Assembly (NCBI RefSeq): GCF_033807715.1
Contig: NC_084591.1
Coordinates: 31,348,590-31,412,589 of the forward strand
Direction: 5' to 3'
Length of the DNA stretch: 64,000 bases
Source of the DNA: Cololabis saira
Lineage: Eukaryota; Chordata; Actinopteri; Beloniformes; Belonidae
In this document: piece after piece, positions 1-53,330 of the stretch
Position numbering within the stretch: position 1 is the stretch's first letter
Layout of the letters: the number at the start of each line of letters is the position of its first letter
Translations under genes and position numbers: made by a program
The notes under the pieces: generated by a model
What the model was told of the DNA's origin: nothing
The model's database searches: none
What the model saw: only the letters and a program-made list of their open reading frames with translations

Positions 1-510
1 CTTGATCAATGCCGGAGAGCAACTCTCCTGAATTACAGGTGGAGTAGGTCCTAATTTTCCCACAAGCGAACCAGGTTGGGAAGAGGCGTATTAATCTTCC
101 CTAGCCTCAAATTTGCTTGCAGAAAAATCAGTCTCAGTAGCCCAGCGTGGCTGCGCCCAGCGCCCCTTGGACTCACCCATAATGGTGTGTTGTGGTGGAA
201 CCATCACACCACCCATTTCTTTGATCAGGCGGGCTGTATGGAGTGTGGGAGTCATAATAATGACAGAGAATTGGTTCGGCTGAGCTCAATTGAGATCGAG
301 GCAGCAAGCAGAGACCTCATGAGGTTAAACAGAAGTGATTGATTCTGTCGAAACAAAAGAGTGAATTACTGTATCACAAACATAAATGCAGACCTACTTC
401 TGTGTTGTTGAACAGACCTCGATGAACGCGAAATGAAATGGTCTGGAATAAAAGGAAGCAAAGAGTCATTGATGTAGCTGTTGTTTACATTGAAGTTGCT
501 AAATTGACAG

Positions 511-838
511 TTAAAGGAGCATGAGGCTCCTTTTAAGAAATGAGACTCATTAGCGCCACGACGGCCGTCGGGGGTACTGCAGCCAACAGCGAAGCCGGCA
601 CGGGAGAACGGGGAGAACGCGCATGCAGCGTCATGTGACGTCACATCCGCAGGACAGCGCGGGAAATTCCGGCCCGGAATTGCAGCACATTTTGCAGCAC
701 ACAGCCTGTTCAAGGCAACAGAGAGATACACTAGAGGGCTCATTCTTTTTGGTTTGGAACGCTTCATCTGACATTATTACTAGAAAACTTAAAACGTATA
801 CGAATTTCTTTCATAAATCCTGCCTCATGCTCCTTTAA
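511..838. mobile_element. TTAA-flanked MITE, copy 1
   Basis: 328-bp element with terminal inverted repeats TTAAAGGAGCATGAGGC / GCCTCATGCTCCTTTAA, i.e. TTAA at both ends, as expected of piggyBac-type insertion. Contains a palindromic CRE (TGACGTCA at 636-643). It has no transposase; related copies lie at 15707-16194 and 52123-52627. Confidence 0.75.
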
Positions 839-2435
839 CTACACCATAAACCATCAATCCAAAGACCACAACCCTAATTTTATGCAAAAATGTGTGATTT
901 TGTATACTTTAACCTGAAGAAGTACATTAAACCTCACCCCGCATAATTATCATGGATGTGACATGTAGCTATACAGACCAAAACCCTTTTTTGTACTTAA
1001 ATCAGACTGTTTTGGATGTTTATTTCTGCTTCAAGGCTGGACCTTTTAACACGAGGGTCATTGGAAATTGATTTACTTTTAAAGCCAGTCCTTAATGGCC
1101 ACTCGATCAACTACAATTCTTCTATTTTCTCATTTCTCATCTCACTCTGAAAGCTGGGTGTTGCCTCTTGGTCAGGAGTGGTGAAGCTGGTGTGTGTAGT
1201 GTGGTTAGGAGGCGATGCTACAAGCCACATGCCACACGGCTGTAAAACCAGGTTGGTGGTGACTAACTGGAAACTAGACGTGGAGGAAGAAGACGATAAA
1301 AACTGATTGATATATGAGAGAAGATGGGGAGAAGACCTCAGGAGATGTTTCACACAGTTGTCATTCACCATTCATGTCAAAGCGTGTCCGGCACGCTTAA
1401 TCTGGAGAGGCAGTCCCACTCCTGCGATCAGGCATGTGCTCCACATGTTCAAAACAGATTCACAGACGCCGTTTCCATTCCTCTTCACTATATGAGTATC
1501 AACAGTTTTTATTAAAACCTACAGCTACGATACTATTAAATAGTGGGGGAATCTAAAAGTAGCACAAAAGGGATATTAAGGCTAAAAATACTGTATCAAT
1601 ATTAAACAAAACAAGGTCAGAATCAAGGAAAAATAAAAACAATGTTAGGAGACACTTTTAGGAAGAAACTGTTGCTTTCCTGATTATTTACAGAAACTAC
1701 ATCCAGATTGAGTAAAATTTAAATGTAAAATTTAGTCTTCAGAAGAAATGTTTAAGATGAAATTCATCTCTCCTCAGATTTAGTTCAAAGGTCTCCCTCC
1801 TTCACAGTCTTCTTTATCGTCTGATGTCAGTTTTCCATCTGCGTGTCCAGCAGTTTATCGGTTGCCGTTGACTGCAGTTTGCTGAAGAGTAACGTCTGCT
1901 GCCGTAGCAACAATGCCTTCATCATCACAGAGCAGCCTCGCCTGTTTTTACTGTGTGATACTGCTGTTTGGTCTTGCGCTGCTGCAGATTAGGTGCCTGG
2001 ATTTTAGATTTGTACGCTGATGTGGGGAACTGTTGGTGGTCCAAAGCAGAGCTGTGCTGCTTTGATGTTTTGTAATAAGAAGACGCACAGAAAATGGGCA
2101 ATAAGATGCAAAACATGCAAATATGCTAAAACGTGTCCTGCATGAGCGGGGTAATTATCCTCAGGTGGTGGGCATTTTTTTGGTTAATCAGACTTTTTTG
2201 CAATGCATCATTCACACTTTCAAAACATAAAGAGGGTAAGTCTGAATGTAAAAGCCGTTTGAGCCTGAACAGAAATACAGTCAGGTGCAGAAGTATGACA
2301 GTGATGTAGGATTTTGATTGATTGTAGGATTTTCACAGTGCCATCACAATAAATTTGAAATAAAGCTGTCAAGATGCAGTTAAATTGTAAACTTTCAGTT
2401 TTAATTTAGGTTTCCCAAAAACAGAACATTTAACA
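839..2435. other. Intergenic, nothing recognised
   Basis: Only short chance frames on both strands. No splice-bounded coding segment or clear repeat seen. Confidence 0.5.
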
Positions 2436-2923
2436 TTAAGGGACCTATTATGGCATCTAATACCTATTTTAAACAGGCCTTGAATGTGTTAAAAACAAGC
2501 TTTTGATTGTTTTTATTAAATAAAATAGAAATTCAGTTCTGAGCCATGTCTTTATCATCTCATTCTCTAACCTCATTATCTATGTGGGATTCTGAGTGGG
2601 CGGGGCTATGATAATGAGGCTCTGTGCTGATTGGCTGCCTGAATGACGCGATACACCGCTACGAAAAAATGGCAGAAGCTCCGGCTGGCGGAGTTAGTTG
2701 TGGGCGTGGTTTCAAGCAGCGGAGGCCAACTTATGTAAATCGCGCCCGTGGTTACGTTACGACGGGAGCAGAATCTGAACAGCTCGTAGAAGCCACTGGG
2801 CGGCTCATCCGGGCAGCTGTACAGACACTGCAGAATTTGGTTGCTTTCCACCTTCTCTGAGTCGGCAGGCTGAGGGGAGACCACTTTATATATGTTAAAG
2901 AAAGAAAAAACGTGTTTTTCATG
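2436..2923. mobile_element. GGACCTATTATG-type MITE, copy A, right end lost
   Basis: Starts TTAAGGGACCTATTATGGC; homologous to the copy at 14351-15222 up to GTTTTTCAT, after which similarity stops and the right inverted repeat is missing. Confidence 0.65.
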
Positions 2924-2984
2924 AGCGTTTGTTGTTTTTCCGTGGGAAACCATAGTAGGAAAGGAGCGGCCCAAGATCCAAAGC

Positions 2985-3300
2985 ATTACCTCATCACGTG
3001 CCAGGCATGGTGGAGGCGGTATTATGGTATCATGGTATGGGTGTGCACGGCTGCCAGCGGAACGGCCTCACTCTCTACTAACATTCAGCCAGGCTGGTGA
3101 GGCTTCACGGTACAGATGTGCGTTGGTCCTGAGCATTACTGTAGAAGCACCTCAAGACATTTGAAAGGCAAAGAAGAGGATTCTCTGATGGCCATGTCAG
3201 TCCCCTGATCTCGTGTGTTTCAGTTGCTGAGGCAGGAACGCCCATCAACGAGCAGCAACTAAAGTTATCTGCAGGGGAGGCCTGGCAGATTAGGATTTCA
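2985..3300 (+). pseudogene. Degraded Tc1/mariner-like transposase fragment
   Basis: Conceptual translation in shifting frames shows HGGGGIMV followed by GCxAASGTxS, and later KAKKRIL-stop-WPCQSPDL. These correspond to the catalytic-core and WPxQSPDL motifs of Tc1-like transposases. Frameshifts and stops show it is dead. Confidence 0.5.
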
Positions 3301-3309
3301 GAATTCATT

Positions 3310-6300
3310 AGAAATGCTGGTAATATTTACAATGATCTCATTTTGTTCAAATACTGTTGATCTCCTTATAATGGAGGCTCTTTGTTTAAAAGTGAATTAG
3401 TTCCTAAATAACAAATGGAATATTTTGTAAAGAAATCTGAAATAAAACGGGTGATTATGACAAAAAGACGAGATGATTATAACTTAAAATGAATAAATAT
3501 GCATTAGATGAAAGATGGTTACTGAACAAATAAGTGAAGGAACAGAACATTATAAAATAAGTAAAAGTAAAATGGTAATAAAACATTAGTCATAAGCAGT
3601 CTGACATTGCAACTGAAAAGCTTTCTGGAACATATTTTCTTTTTTTTTTTTTTTTTTTGGGGGGGGGGGGGTTGACGACATCCACTGCCAATCCAGGAAG
3701 CAGGAACACACGTCAAGCACTGGAAATATGCAACAAAAAACCACAAACAAAGCACGAAACCGGCACGGAGCCGACCAAAACATGAACAGCAATCGACCCA
3801 AATCTTGAGATCTGATCGCAGTCTGAGCTAAGCTACTGCTACCTACTGCTTCTGGAACATATTTTCAAGTAAAATCCTCGTCTTCCCATTATATCATTTT
3901 ATTTTTACCTATTTCCAGATTCAGCTGAGGAAAAAAAAAAAAACAGTTCCCCACATCAGCATTAGATATTTCACTCAAAGTTCAGCTTCGCAGACAGAAA
4001 TTACTATATGCAGTGGCATTTAAAGTAGCTCAGAAACACCTGGAAGCTGTAACAGAGATCCCAAGTACATGCTCAAAGTTCTTTTATTATTTATTGGTGC
4101 ATTTTAAAGTCGAGCATCAATTTTTCATGGCAGGTCAGCTGCTTCTCAGACAGATTACAGGTGAGGCTAAAGAGTGAAAGTGAGGAGGACACTCTATAAA
4201 TACAGAGGCTTCCCTGACGTTACTCAGGTGATAATCAGTTACCTGCTTTCAGCGTGAACACGCCCAGTCACATGGCGTCTTCCACTTAAGCTGTTATCAC
4301 TGTAGCTGACGGTGCTGAAAATACAACTGGGAGCACGTCCAGCGCTCGCTGCTGCAGACACACGGGTCGACTGGATCAAATGCTGGAACAACACTGACTC
4401 GTTGCAGGTGTAATTGCAAGAATTAAACTGCAGATTTCTCTGATTCTGTTTCTTCGTTACTAAAAGCATGGACACGTGGAAGTGTGATTATTTATGTGTC
4501 ATTTATGTTCTGCAGCTGCTTTGCTGCGTCTGGTACAGGCTGTCATGAATATGTGCAGATACGATGAAATCTCAAGACCATCAAGGCATTCTGGAGACAA
4601 ACATCGCAGAGGGTGAACTGTCATCATTTTTGTCTAGGCCAGTTTTATTAGTTCGTTTTTGTTTAGTTGTCTTTCCCTAAATGGTTCTGCGGTGGTGGTT
4701 CCACATCTGTTTTGCTTCATTTTGGGTCTTTGTGGTTGTTGTATTTCTCCTTTCGTTTATTTTATGTCTGTAGTTTTTTGCTGTGGTTGACTTGCACTTC
4801 TGAAGTTTTATTTATTTTTTTAGCTACATTCCTGTTGTTTGGTTGTTTCTTGCTGCTTCTTGTGGAATGTTTTTGACATTTAATGGTAGTTTTGTCACTC
4901 TTTATGATTTTTTGACGTGCCCGTTTTTTCCAACTAATTTAATTGATTTTTGTTTCAAGTGTTCTAGTGTGCAGATACGGTGTTCAAATTTTCCAGTTTG
5001 ACCGGACGAGCAGAACAGTGGTTGTTTCTTGTTCGGCTCACTTGTGACTAATTTAACTTTGCGTGACGACTCAATTTCTTTATTGAGGCAAACCGAATTG
5101 GGCGATAAAACGACTCTGTTGACAGTTGTATTTGTGCTGCTGGTCATGGATCAGTGAAGCCATTGTCATGGTCTGATTACTGATGTGATGTTTTTGTTTG
5201 TCGGGCCAGACGGCAGCAGGTAATCTTAATTACTGCTGTTGTCAGTGTCACAGCGGCGATGACAGCCTCCTGTCGCCGTACTGCTCCTGCAGAGAGAGGC
5301 CACGCTTGCTGTGACTGCTTCATAATTCATGCTGCTCTGGTCCTGACAGGTTAAACAGGGATTGGAGGGTTCAGTAACACCAAAAAGGCTTTATATAGTG
5401 ACGACAAAATGAACCGGTTTGTTCTCACAACCAGGTGCACTTAAAGTTCGTTCTGGTTCCACAACATCACTGCTGTGCTTCCAACCAGTAACTGGTTGGA
5501 GAAACGGGGAGAAACTGTGCATATGGATGAAAGATGAAAATCATGAGTCCATGTTTAATGAATGAATGGTGGATTCTGGAGGTCACATGACTGTGGGCGT
5601 TGGCAGGACTCTTCAAAGCTTGGAGCTGTGATATTCGTTTTTGAAAGGTCTTAGTTGTTCTACTGTAACGGTCTTGCCAAACACTCTGCTCTCCAGAAAC
5701 CAGCTTACAATAATTCCTGGAGAGGTGAGTGGAAGTAGTTGGCACAGGCCCGCCCTGACAAACCTACAATCAGCCTTACAAACAAACACATCACATCCCA
5801 AAACCTAAGCAACCATGCACATCTTTTTCAGAGATTAATAGGACTTTTTCTTTCTGAAAATACTTGCTTTTATATCGACGGACATCCTCATGAGGACTAG
5901 GAACAATGTAACGGAAACATTAAGAACTGTGCATCCACTCTGCTGTGATGCAAGTCTGTTGTGACATTATAACTATTTTAAAAAGCATTTCAGATATTTC
6001 AGCTTGTGTTTGCCATGTTGTTTCCTGCAGCCTATATAAACAGCAACTCCCCTTTTAAACTACGACTTAAAGATGGAAATCCTAAATGAGAAAGTAGATG
6101 ATGCATTGAGGCTCCTTTACTTGACGTTTAACTGCATGGTTCATTCGGACTCTAAATGAAACCGAGCTGGCTGAATTTGCCTCGGCTGTAGCCTTCCTGT
6201 CGTGAGGCGCTCAGGAAATCCTTGAGTCAGAACTGTAGTTTCAGGTTCTATCTCGTGTCGCTCCAGCCCTGATGTCTTGTGGTCATTTTCTTGTTTCTGT

Positions 6301-7285
6301 ACATCTGTGATGTAAAGGTCATGATTTGCATAATGACTGCGGGGTCTGCAACCCCCACGGAGCTCTGCTGATGATTGTTCACACTGTTGCATTCACACGC
6401 TGACTTTGGCTGACGCTTGTGTTCGCAGGGTATGTTGTTCCAATGATTCACATTTCTCTGGGTACTTATTTTTGGCTAATTCGTAAAAAGCATAGGTTGT
6501 ATATAACACTTGCTTGTGATAAAGTAAAGAAAAAACTGTGGTGGTTTGTGCTGCATCGATATTGTGATGGTTGACAGATCTGCAGGATGATGTCCAGCAG
6601 ACTATAAGTCACATTGAATGATACATTTAATTACTGAAATGCTTTATACTGTATAGAGGCTCTGGGCTTTTTAATGTTATAATTGTTTTACAAGTTATTG
6701 CTGAAATGTTGTCTCTTCTGGTCTCCCATCTGTCTTTGACAGATAAATTATGTCTGTATGATGCTAAAAATTGATTAGTTTTTTTAGCATTGCAGATACT
6801 CTACAATGTTGTGCTGACAATATTTATAATGTAATGTTTCTGATCTTCACTCAGCATATATATAAAAAAAATGGTTCCTCATATTATTTTGGGCAAGTTT
6901 GCATGTGTTTTCAAACCACAAATACTTTTCTCAGTGCGACCGCGGCATCAGTAACGCTGGCCATCTTCTCTGAAGAGTTTCCTCTTTCTTTAAAGTAAAG
7001 AGTAAAGCAGAAATAAATACGCATTTTGAAGTTGTCATAGTACTGGAACACGTGTTACTAACCACTCCATCGATCAAATGATTAGATAACCAAGTTTTGT
7101 CAAATTTAATTAAAAATGAATTACAAATACAATATTTCAAGTAGTTTCATAATAAGGATATGAGAAGCATTCTCTGCTGGGAGGGTCATGCATATGAGTC
7201 TTCTGCGACAGATTGCAGATTATCTCAAATTAACCACATTAACAAACAGAGCTCCTTTTAACGTGATGATGATTGCAAATGCAGC
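3310..7285. other. Intergenic, nothing recognised apart from homopolymers
   Basis: AT-rich DNA with short, non-conserved frames. No exon or RNA gene that I can support. Confidence 0.45.
3642..3671 (+). repeat. Poly-T/poly-G homopolymer junction
   Basis: A run of about 17 T followed directly by about 13 G. Could mark a retroelement tail or an assembly-prone tract. Confidence 0.6.
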
Positions 7286-7489
7286 TAGTGTTGCCACTAA
7301 CGACTGATTTTCTAAGTAATTCTTCGATTAGTCTATTAATTCAAATGACTAATTTCCCCCCAAAAATCTAATTATTTTTGTTCATTTTGCAGCAACTCAA
7401 GAACTTGTAAGTGCACATGCATGGCGTTGTTCAACACCATTCCCTAAAACATTACCATCGTACTTCGCTAGATATTTTATTTATTAATT

Positions 7490-7660
7490 TTTTTTAAGGT
7501 TTTTGTGGCACTAGTGACCTTTATTGAGAAAGTAAGTCTACAGGAAGCGGGTGGGGGATGGGATGAGGGGGCAGTTGCAGTACAGAGCAACAGGCTCTAC
7601 ATATGGCACCCGCTCAACCCACTGAGCTATCCAGAGCCCCCCCCCCCCCTAGATTTTAAA
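7490..7660. repeat. SINE/LINE-like fragment ending in a poly-C run
   Basis: Contains GTGACCTTTATTGAGAAAG.. and CAACCCACTGAGCTATCCAG, a phrase common in fish dispersed repeats. It ends in a run of 13 C. Confidence 0.4.
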
Positions 7661-7907
7661 CAAATCACAAGTTGGTGTGACGTTTAAACAATAACCATAC
7701 TTAAGTCTGACTAAGTTCACAAACCACTCTATCACCAGCTGCCCGAAAGTATTCTCAAACTTTAGACGCTTTCAATTTTTTTCTCGAAATTGCCATACTC
7801 AATTCAGACTTACCCCCCGCTTCCATTTTTTGTATTAAAACAGGAGGATGCTCTACAGAAGAGTATTAGGGCCATGCAGGAGAAAAAATAATTGAGAGGG
7901 GAAGATT

Positions 7908-8125
7908 TTTTTTCATTATGCATTTCAAGAAAAAAGTCGAAATGTTGAGAAAAAAGTCAAAATATTGAGATTAATGTTGAAGTACAATTTCAAGAAAGTC
8001 GAAATTTCTAAGGTAGAAATACATTTCGACTTTATTCTCGAAATTGTACTTCAACATTAATCTAGACATTTCGACTTTTTTCTCAACATTTCGACTTTTT
8101 TCTCGAAGTGCATAATGAAAAATAA
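7908..8125. repeat. Imperfect inverted repeat built of CGAAATG/CATTTCG units
   Basis: The left arm (AAGATTTTTTTTCATTATGC.., AAAAAGTCGAAATGTTGAG) is mirrored by the right arm (CTCAACATTTCGACTTTTT.., GCATAATGAAAAATAAATCTT). The same TTTCGACTTTTTTCTC unit fills the hAT elements at 33383-33960 and 51108-51544. Confidence 0.7.
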
Positions 8126-8375
8126 ATCTTACTCCTCTAAATTATAATTTTTATTTTTCTCCTGCCTGATACTCTTGCGTAATGCTCAGAGCAGCAGGGT
8201 GCGCACAGCAGAACTAGTGGTGTGGAGCGGGATTACCTGAACGCAGATGAGCCGTTTGAGACCAGAGACCAAAAATAAATTAAAGGCGGTCGACGCATCG
8301 ACAAAAACAATTGTCGTAGAGAGATTTTTATCGTTGATTACGTCAACTATGTTGACTAATCGCCCCGCGGCTCTA

Positions 8376-9600
8376 AATGCAACTCTGCAGAAATAAAAAT
8401 ATTTCTTTCACCTTCAAGCTTCTTCAAGTTAACATTCAACAATTTGCTCTTGTCATAGCGCAGACGTCTCCTGCCAAGGAGGCAGCCAAGCTGTTTGCAC
8501 TGTGAGGATGTGAAAAGCCCTCCGGTATCTGCAGCTGTGTGTTTTAAGCTAAAATCATACAATTCTCCTCTGCAATTTCAGTTAATAAGTTTGATTTTAG
8601 GATGCAGGGATCTTGTGTTTCCGTGACAAGGAGGACCTAACTTGTCATCACATACAGGACTGGGTGGGTGTGTGGCTCGTCAGAGGTTAAATGCATCAGA
8701 TTAGATTTGTTTAAGACACTTCAGTATTCAGGCAGGATCAGCTATTTATGTTTATATTATGTCATATGGTTTTGATGTAAAACCCAACCAAAAAAACTCG
8801 CCTAAAAAACTCTTCTAAATTATTTTAAAATACACAATTGCATGCAAATCTCTGAATGTGCTTTACTCTGACTTTAAGGCTCCCCTTCGGAAAATAGCAG
8901 CATATGTGGCCGATGCTCATTCGTTGTTTAATGCAAGTAGTAAGTAGTTTTCAGACTCACAGTGGCACATGATGCATTTGTGTTTCATGGCAATGTTGCG
9001 TTATAAAGGGACTGCTGACAGTGCTGACGCAGCATTTCAAACTGTTCAGCAGCATCTTCTCTGGTCTTGGGTTGGCACTTCAGCAGATTCCCTCTGATGC
9101 ACAACATCAGAAAAATAAATCCCCCAAAATAACCGTGGGCTCTTTAACTCAAGTACAACCCAGATATTTTTTCCCAGTCCTTCACATATTTATTGTTGAC
9201 TGTGGTGGTCCAGTAATTAAGTAGGTTAAACTTTTTTGTTCTTTGCTAAAGATGTGCATAGCTGTGCAAAGATGTTAGACCCTATTAGGTGTAAAAATAG
9301 ATTTGGGAAAGCATTTGCTTCCTCCTCTAGCAGTACTCCAAAATCCAACCAGAGTTGTGAAGTACAAGATGAGAAATGAGTCTTGCAACTGAGCTGCAGA
9401 TCTCAACATCATGGAGTTACATGAAGAGATAGAAGACAATGAGACTAAATTTAGGGACTAAATCTGACATGCTGATGGAGATGCTGAACAGTTTGCTGGC
9501 TTAGTGTGCAGGAATACTCTTGCCCACAAGGCTGTTATTGTCGGACACCTTTGCACGGTGCTGTTGCACATTTTCATTTGCTGCCGTCTGTTCTGTATCA
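8376..9600. other. Upstream region of dgkz, nothing specific recognised
   Basis: No coding segment seen. It may hold the promoter or a noncoding first exon of dgkz, but I cannot place a start site. Confidence 0.4.
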
Positions 9601-9695
9601 GTTTAGTTTCGCTTCTGTAGTTTGAGGCTAACTACTTTCTGCATCCAACAGCCACAGGAGAGCCTTAAAGTGGCCCGGCTTGTCTCCACGCCACC
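9600..9695 (+). promoter_or_regulatory. dgkz: dgkz 5' leader just before the start codon
   Basis: Immediate upstream sequence of the long-isoform ATG, ending in a perfect Kozak context. CATCCAACAG at about 9644-9653 could be an acceptor for an upstream noncoding exon. I could not identify a TATA box or transcription start. Confidence 0.4.
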
Positions 9696-49871
<40,176 letters not shown>

Positions 49872-51060
49872 GCTGCAGCACGGCCGTCTGTCCATCTGAC
49901 ATACCCATCTGTCTTCATTTCTGCTGTTTATTTACCGCTGCCCTTCTCAACATGTTAATTTATATGGATAATCTGAGGAGAAACAGCCAGAGTTCATGAG
50001 AACTCGCGTCCACAGACCGTCACATCGTCTGAATGTACTCTGACCACGACCTCCTCTCTGCTGTTAGGGGGACGGGAGGCTGATAAAAATGGATTATTGT
50101 TTATTTGTGTTTTGTGTTTTTGTCTGCTTTAACTGATGAGGATGGGGGTGAGGCGTTGTCATGGACTGGAGTCGCCCCGAAGACGCTTCTGTCCCCGTGG
50201 CTCAACTTCTGGACACTAAAACCAATTCAAACTAGTCTCTTGTGTTCCGGCCACGAAGACATTCATACCTCCACCGGTGATGACCAAACATCAGGCCACG
50301 TCTGACATCTGGGCGACATGACAGAGACGATGAAACGGTTGCTGAAGGCGTTTTTTGTTTCTGCAGCTTTCATACCAGAGCGACTGCAAAATGTGTCTTC
50401 TGTCCAGCTTCTAGCGAGCTTCTGGGTTTGTTTGTGTGCTCCTGAGAAACAAACGGTTGGATGTTTTAATATAGGCAACGATGAGTTTAGATATTTCTGA
50501 TTGGTGCATAGAGAAACAAACAAGAAATAAAAACCACATTTTGCTTGTGATCAAGTTCAGTTGTAGATGTTCTACTTGTCTGTTACACAAGTGGAAAGTC
50601 AGCGGCTGCAGCGGGATGCTTCGTACGTCGGCTGTAAATAGCTGCCATGCCTGGCTGTTGAAACTTTAAGAAGCTGAAGCCAGATTCTGCCAAAGCGGTG
50701 AAGCCTGAATGAATCCTACCAACCTCCTTTAGCTGTCAGAATGAGATTATTATCACTGTATGAATCCCATGTAATGACTGTCTGGTTTCATCATTTCTGA
50801 GTGACCTGCAATAAAGCATGTCAGCAACAGTAATTAACCATCTCCTAACTTTAGTTTGTCTCAACTATCATAAAGTAAATGGTCCTTTTTCTTTCAGGTC
50901 GTTTTCTCTTTTTCCGTGTGAACATCAACTCTGGGGAGTCGGTACATCTTACATGAAATGTGTGTTTTTATGTGCAAAATTGGTTTTGCATCCGCCACAA
51001 AGTAATATTTATTCATTTTGATAACAAATATCTATTGAATCCTGCTGTTATTAAAGTGTT
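49872..51060 (+). other. dgkz: dgkz 3' untranslated region with two candidate poly(A) signals
   Basis: No coding frame of note follows the stop. AATAAA at 50810-50815 and ATTAAA at 51050-51055 are plausible polyadenylation signals; a hAT element begins at 51108, just beyond the second. The true 3' end cannot be fixed from sequence alone. Confidence 0.6.
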
Positions 51061-51107
51061 TGATGATGATTTCACCTCAGCCATCTGGCCAGGCGCTTAG
51101 TCTAGAT

Positions 51108-51544
51108 CAGGGGTCGGCAACCCGCGGCTCTAGAGCCGCCCTAGTGGCTCCCTGGAGCTTTTTCAAAAATGTTTGACCTTTTTTTCCTTTCTTTCTTCTT
51201 TTCCCTTTTTTTTCTCTTTTTTCCTTTTTTTTCTTTCCTTTTTTCCTTTTTAATCTCGACATTTCGACTTTTTTCTCAACATTTCAACTTTTTTCACGAA
51301 ATGTTGACTTTTTTCTCGACATTTCGACTTTTTTCTCAACATTTCGACTTTTTTCTCGAAGTGCATAATGAAAAAAAAAATCTTCCCCCAGTTATAACTA
51401 ATATAGATACATGCAGTATGTGTTGTCTTCATTCTAAGGCTGATACAAGCCTTTTCATTTTTTGCGGCTCCAGAAATACGGTATTTGTTTTTTGTGTTTT
51501 TGGTCCAATATGGCTCTTTCAACATTTTGGGTTGCCGACCCCTG
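51108..51544. mobile_element. hAT MITE (CAGGGGTCGGCAACCCG), copy 2
   Basis: 437 bp, same ends as 33383-33960 and perfect duplication GTCTAGAT (51100-51107, 51545-51552). Sits just downstream of the dgkz 3' end. Confidence 0.88.
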
Positions 51545-52122
51545 GTCTAGATCTTACGTGAATCTTTCTAATTGAGCTGCTAAAAGTATTGACGATATTA
51601 CTTTTAATGAAAAGCCCCAGAGTTAGAATTAAAGACAACATTTGTTAAATTACTAGGCTGAAGTTAACATCCCAAAAAGCTCAGACGCTGCACGTTTATG
51701 TGATGGGTAATGATTGTGGTGAAATCTCATGAACTAAACGCGTATTTTCTGCTGCTCTTTAATTTAGAGACAACGCCCTGCAGGAGCTTAAATGAGAGGA
51801 AATATTAACAAAATGAGAGTCTTTAATGAGACGTGTGTCTTCTTGAGTTAAAGAAATTACTCAAGGCTTTTGGTCTGGGGGTTATTTGGGAGGGATAATC
51901 ACAACGTGGGAGTGTGTATTGTGGTCAGATGAATGAGTGTTGCAGGAGTTTGTTTTTCTGGCCGTACTGGATGTTGTGTGTTCTGGGCCAGAGATCAGAC
52001 GGATCATGCAGACTGATATCAGCAGCAGCTCAGCAGTCCGGCTCCCTGACGGCATGGGCTTGTATTTGTGCCATTTACACGTCTGTGATGAGCACATTAA
52101 TGCACAGAAGTGCTTTGAGACT

Positions 52123-52627
52123 TTAGAGGAGCATGAGCCTTCAAGCCCAACTTTAAAGGATCTTGAGGCAAGAGTAAGAAATGGGACTCATTAGCGCCAT
52201 GACGGCCGTCTGGGTTCCTGCAGCCAACAGCGAAGCCGGCATGGGAGCGCATGTGTAATCTCATGTGATTTTCAAATCAAGCTCTAAATATGACTTACAA
52301 TGTTATCTTACCTGGTCAGTAGGAAATGAGCCATGTCAGCATCTGTTTTCAGTCCCAATTCAAGTTGAAGCTGCCTCCATGACTCAAACGCGTATCCAAT
52401 GTTTACTCGTTTACTCAGGACAGCGCGGGAAATTCCGGCCCGGAATTGCAGCACATTTTCCAGCACACAGCCTGTTCAAGGCAACGGAGTGATACACTAG
52501 AGGGCTCATTCTTTTGGGTTTGGAACACTTCATCTGACATTATTACTAGAAAACTTTAAAACGTATACACATTTTTTTTATAAATCCTGCCTCAATCCTG
52601 CCTCAATCCTGCCTCATGCTCCTTTAA
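52123..52627. mobile_element. TTAA-flanked MITE, copy 3, rearranged
   Basis: Shares the ACGGCCGTC, GCAGCCAACAGCGAAGCCGG and CAGCGCGGGAAATTCCGG blocks and the CTCATGCTCCTTTAA end with the other copies. The middle (about 52260-52415) is replaced by unrelated sequence and the left end is degraded. Confidence 0.6.
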
Positions 52628-52639
52628 ATCCAGCATTAG

Positions 52640-53330
52640 TGGGTTTTTTTCTTCTTTTTAAACAATACATTTCAAACCAGCCCCCGGGTCTGGCACTCAG
52701 AAGGCGCGCCGATTTTTTCCAGTGTCCAGCCGCGGTACTGCAACAAAAAATCCCATGGGGCCCAGAAAGCTTTTTTCCCATAGACCGCAATAGTAAAAGA
52801 GAAGCCTCTAAAACTGTTCACAGGAACCTCCAGCTGTAATCACCGGCAATTACTAATCTTTGTATTCTATATTTTTAAGTCATGGACTTTATATCCGTCA
52901 AAAATGTTTTATAACGGCCAGAAAAGTCAAAGAAAAGTCTCTTTCTGGGCGTGACGTCACGGCTGACGTCACAGCCGTGTCCGTGCATTCCACGGATGTT
53001 TATATTAATATATATTATGTAATTATATTATATTAATACATTAATAATATATGTAATACTATACATGTAATAATATACATTAATTAAGATATTATATTAA
53101 TACATATTATATTAATATTCGCGTCATTGCCCCGGGGCATGATGGGAGGCCCCAGAGCATCATGGGAGGTGACTCAACTGCGCATGCTCTATGGGCCGCT
53201 GTATGCGGAAGTAAACCCGGAAGTCAGAGATTTTTTCAGCGTATGCGCTGGCTGAGCAGAATGCATTGAAATGAATGGGCGGCCATTTTTGACGTCCCAT
53301 CCAGTTTTATAATACATCCATGTTTCAAAC
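52640..53330. repeat. Possible dispersed repeat with tandem CREs and AT-rich core
   Basis: Contains two perfect TGACGTCA sites 12 bp apart (52952-52959, 52964-52971), an AT-rich stretch (about 52998-53115) and GAAATGAATGGGCGGCCATT, a phrase of dispersed fish repeats. Ends not found. Confidence 0.35.

Larger units (their letters stand above)
7286..8375. mobile_element. hAT-like element with internal foldback
   Basis: Ends begin TAGTGTTGC and finish GCGGCTCTA (imperfect inverted repeats), flanked by near-identical 8-bp duplications AATGCAGC / AATGCAAC, as expected of hAT insertion. Carries a SINE-like insert (about 7490-7660) and a large inverted repeat (7908-8125). No transposase is recognisable. 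Confidence 0.6.

Noticed and set aside
76..342. 88-residue frame at the window start
   Set aside because: No recognisable domain, no splice context and no conservation clue; likely chance.
7890..8130. Array of short repeats considered as a CRISPR array
   Set aside because: Units are irregular and AT-rich and form one large inverted repeat with no spacers; the host is a vertebrate genome.
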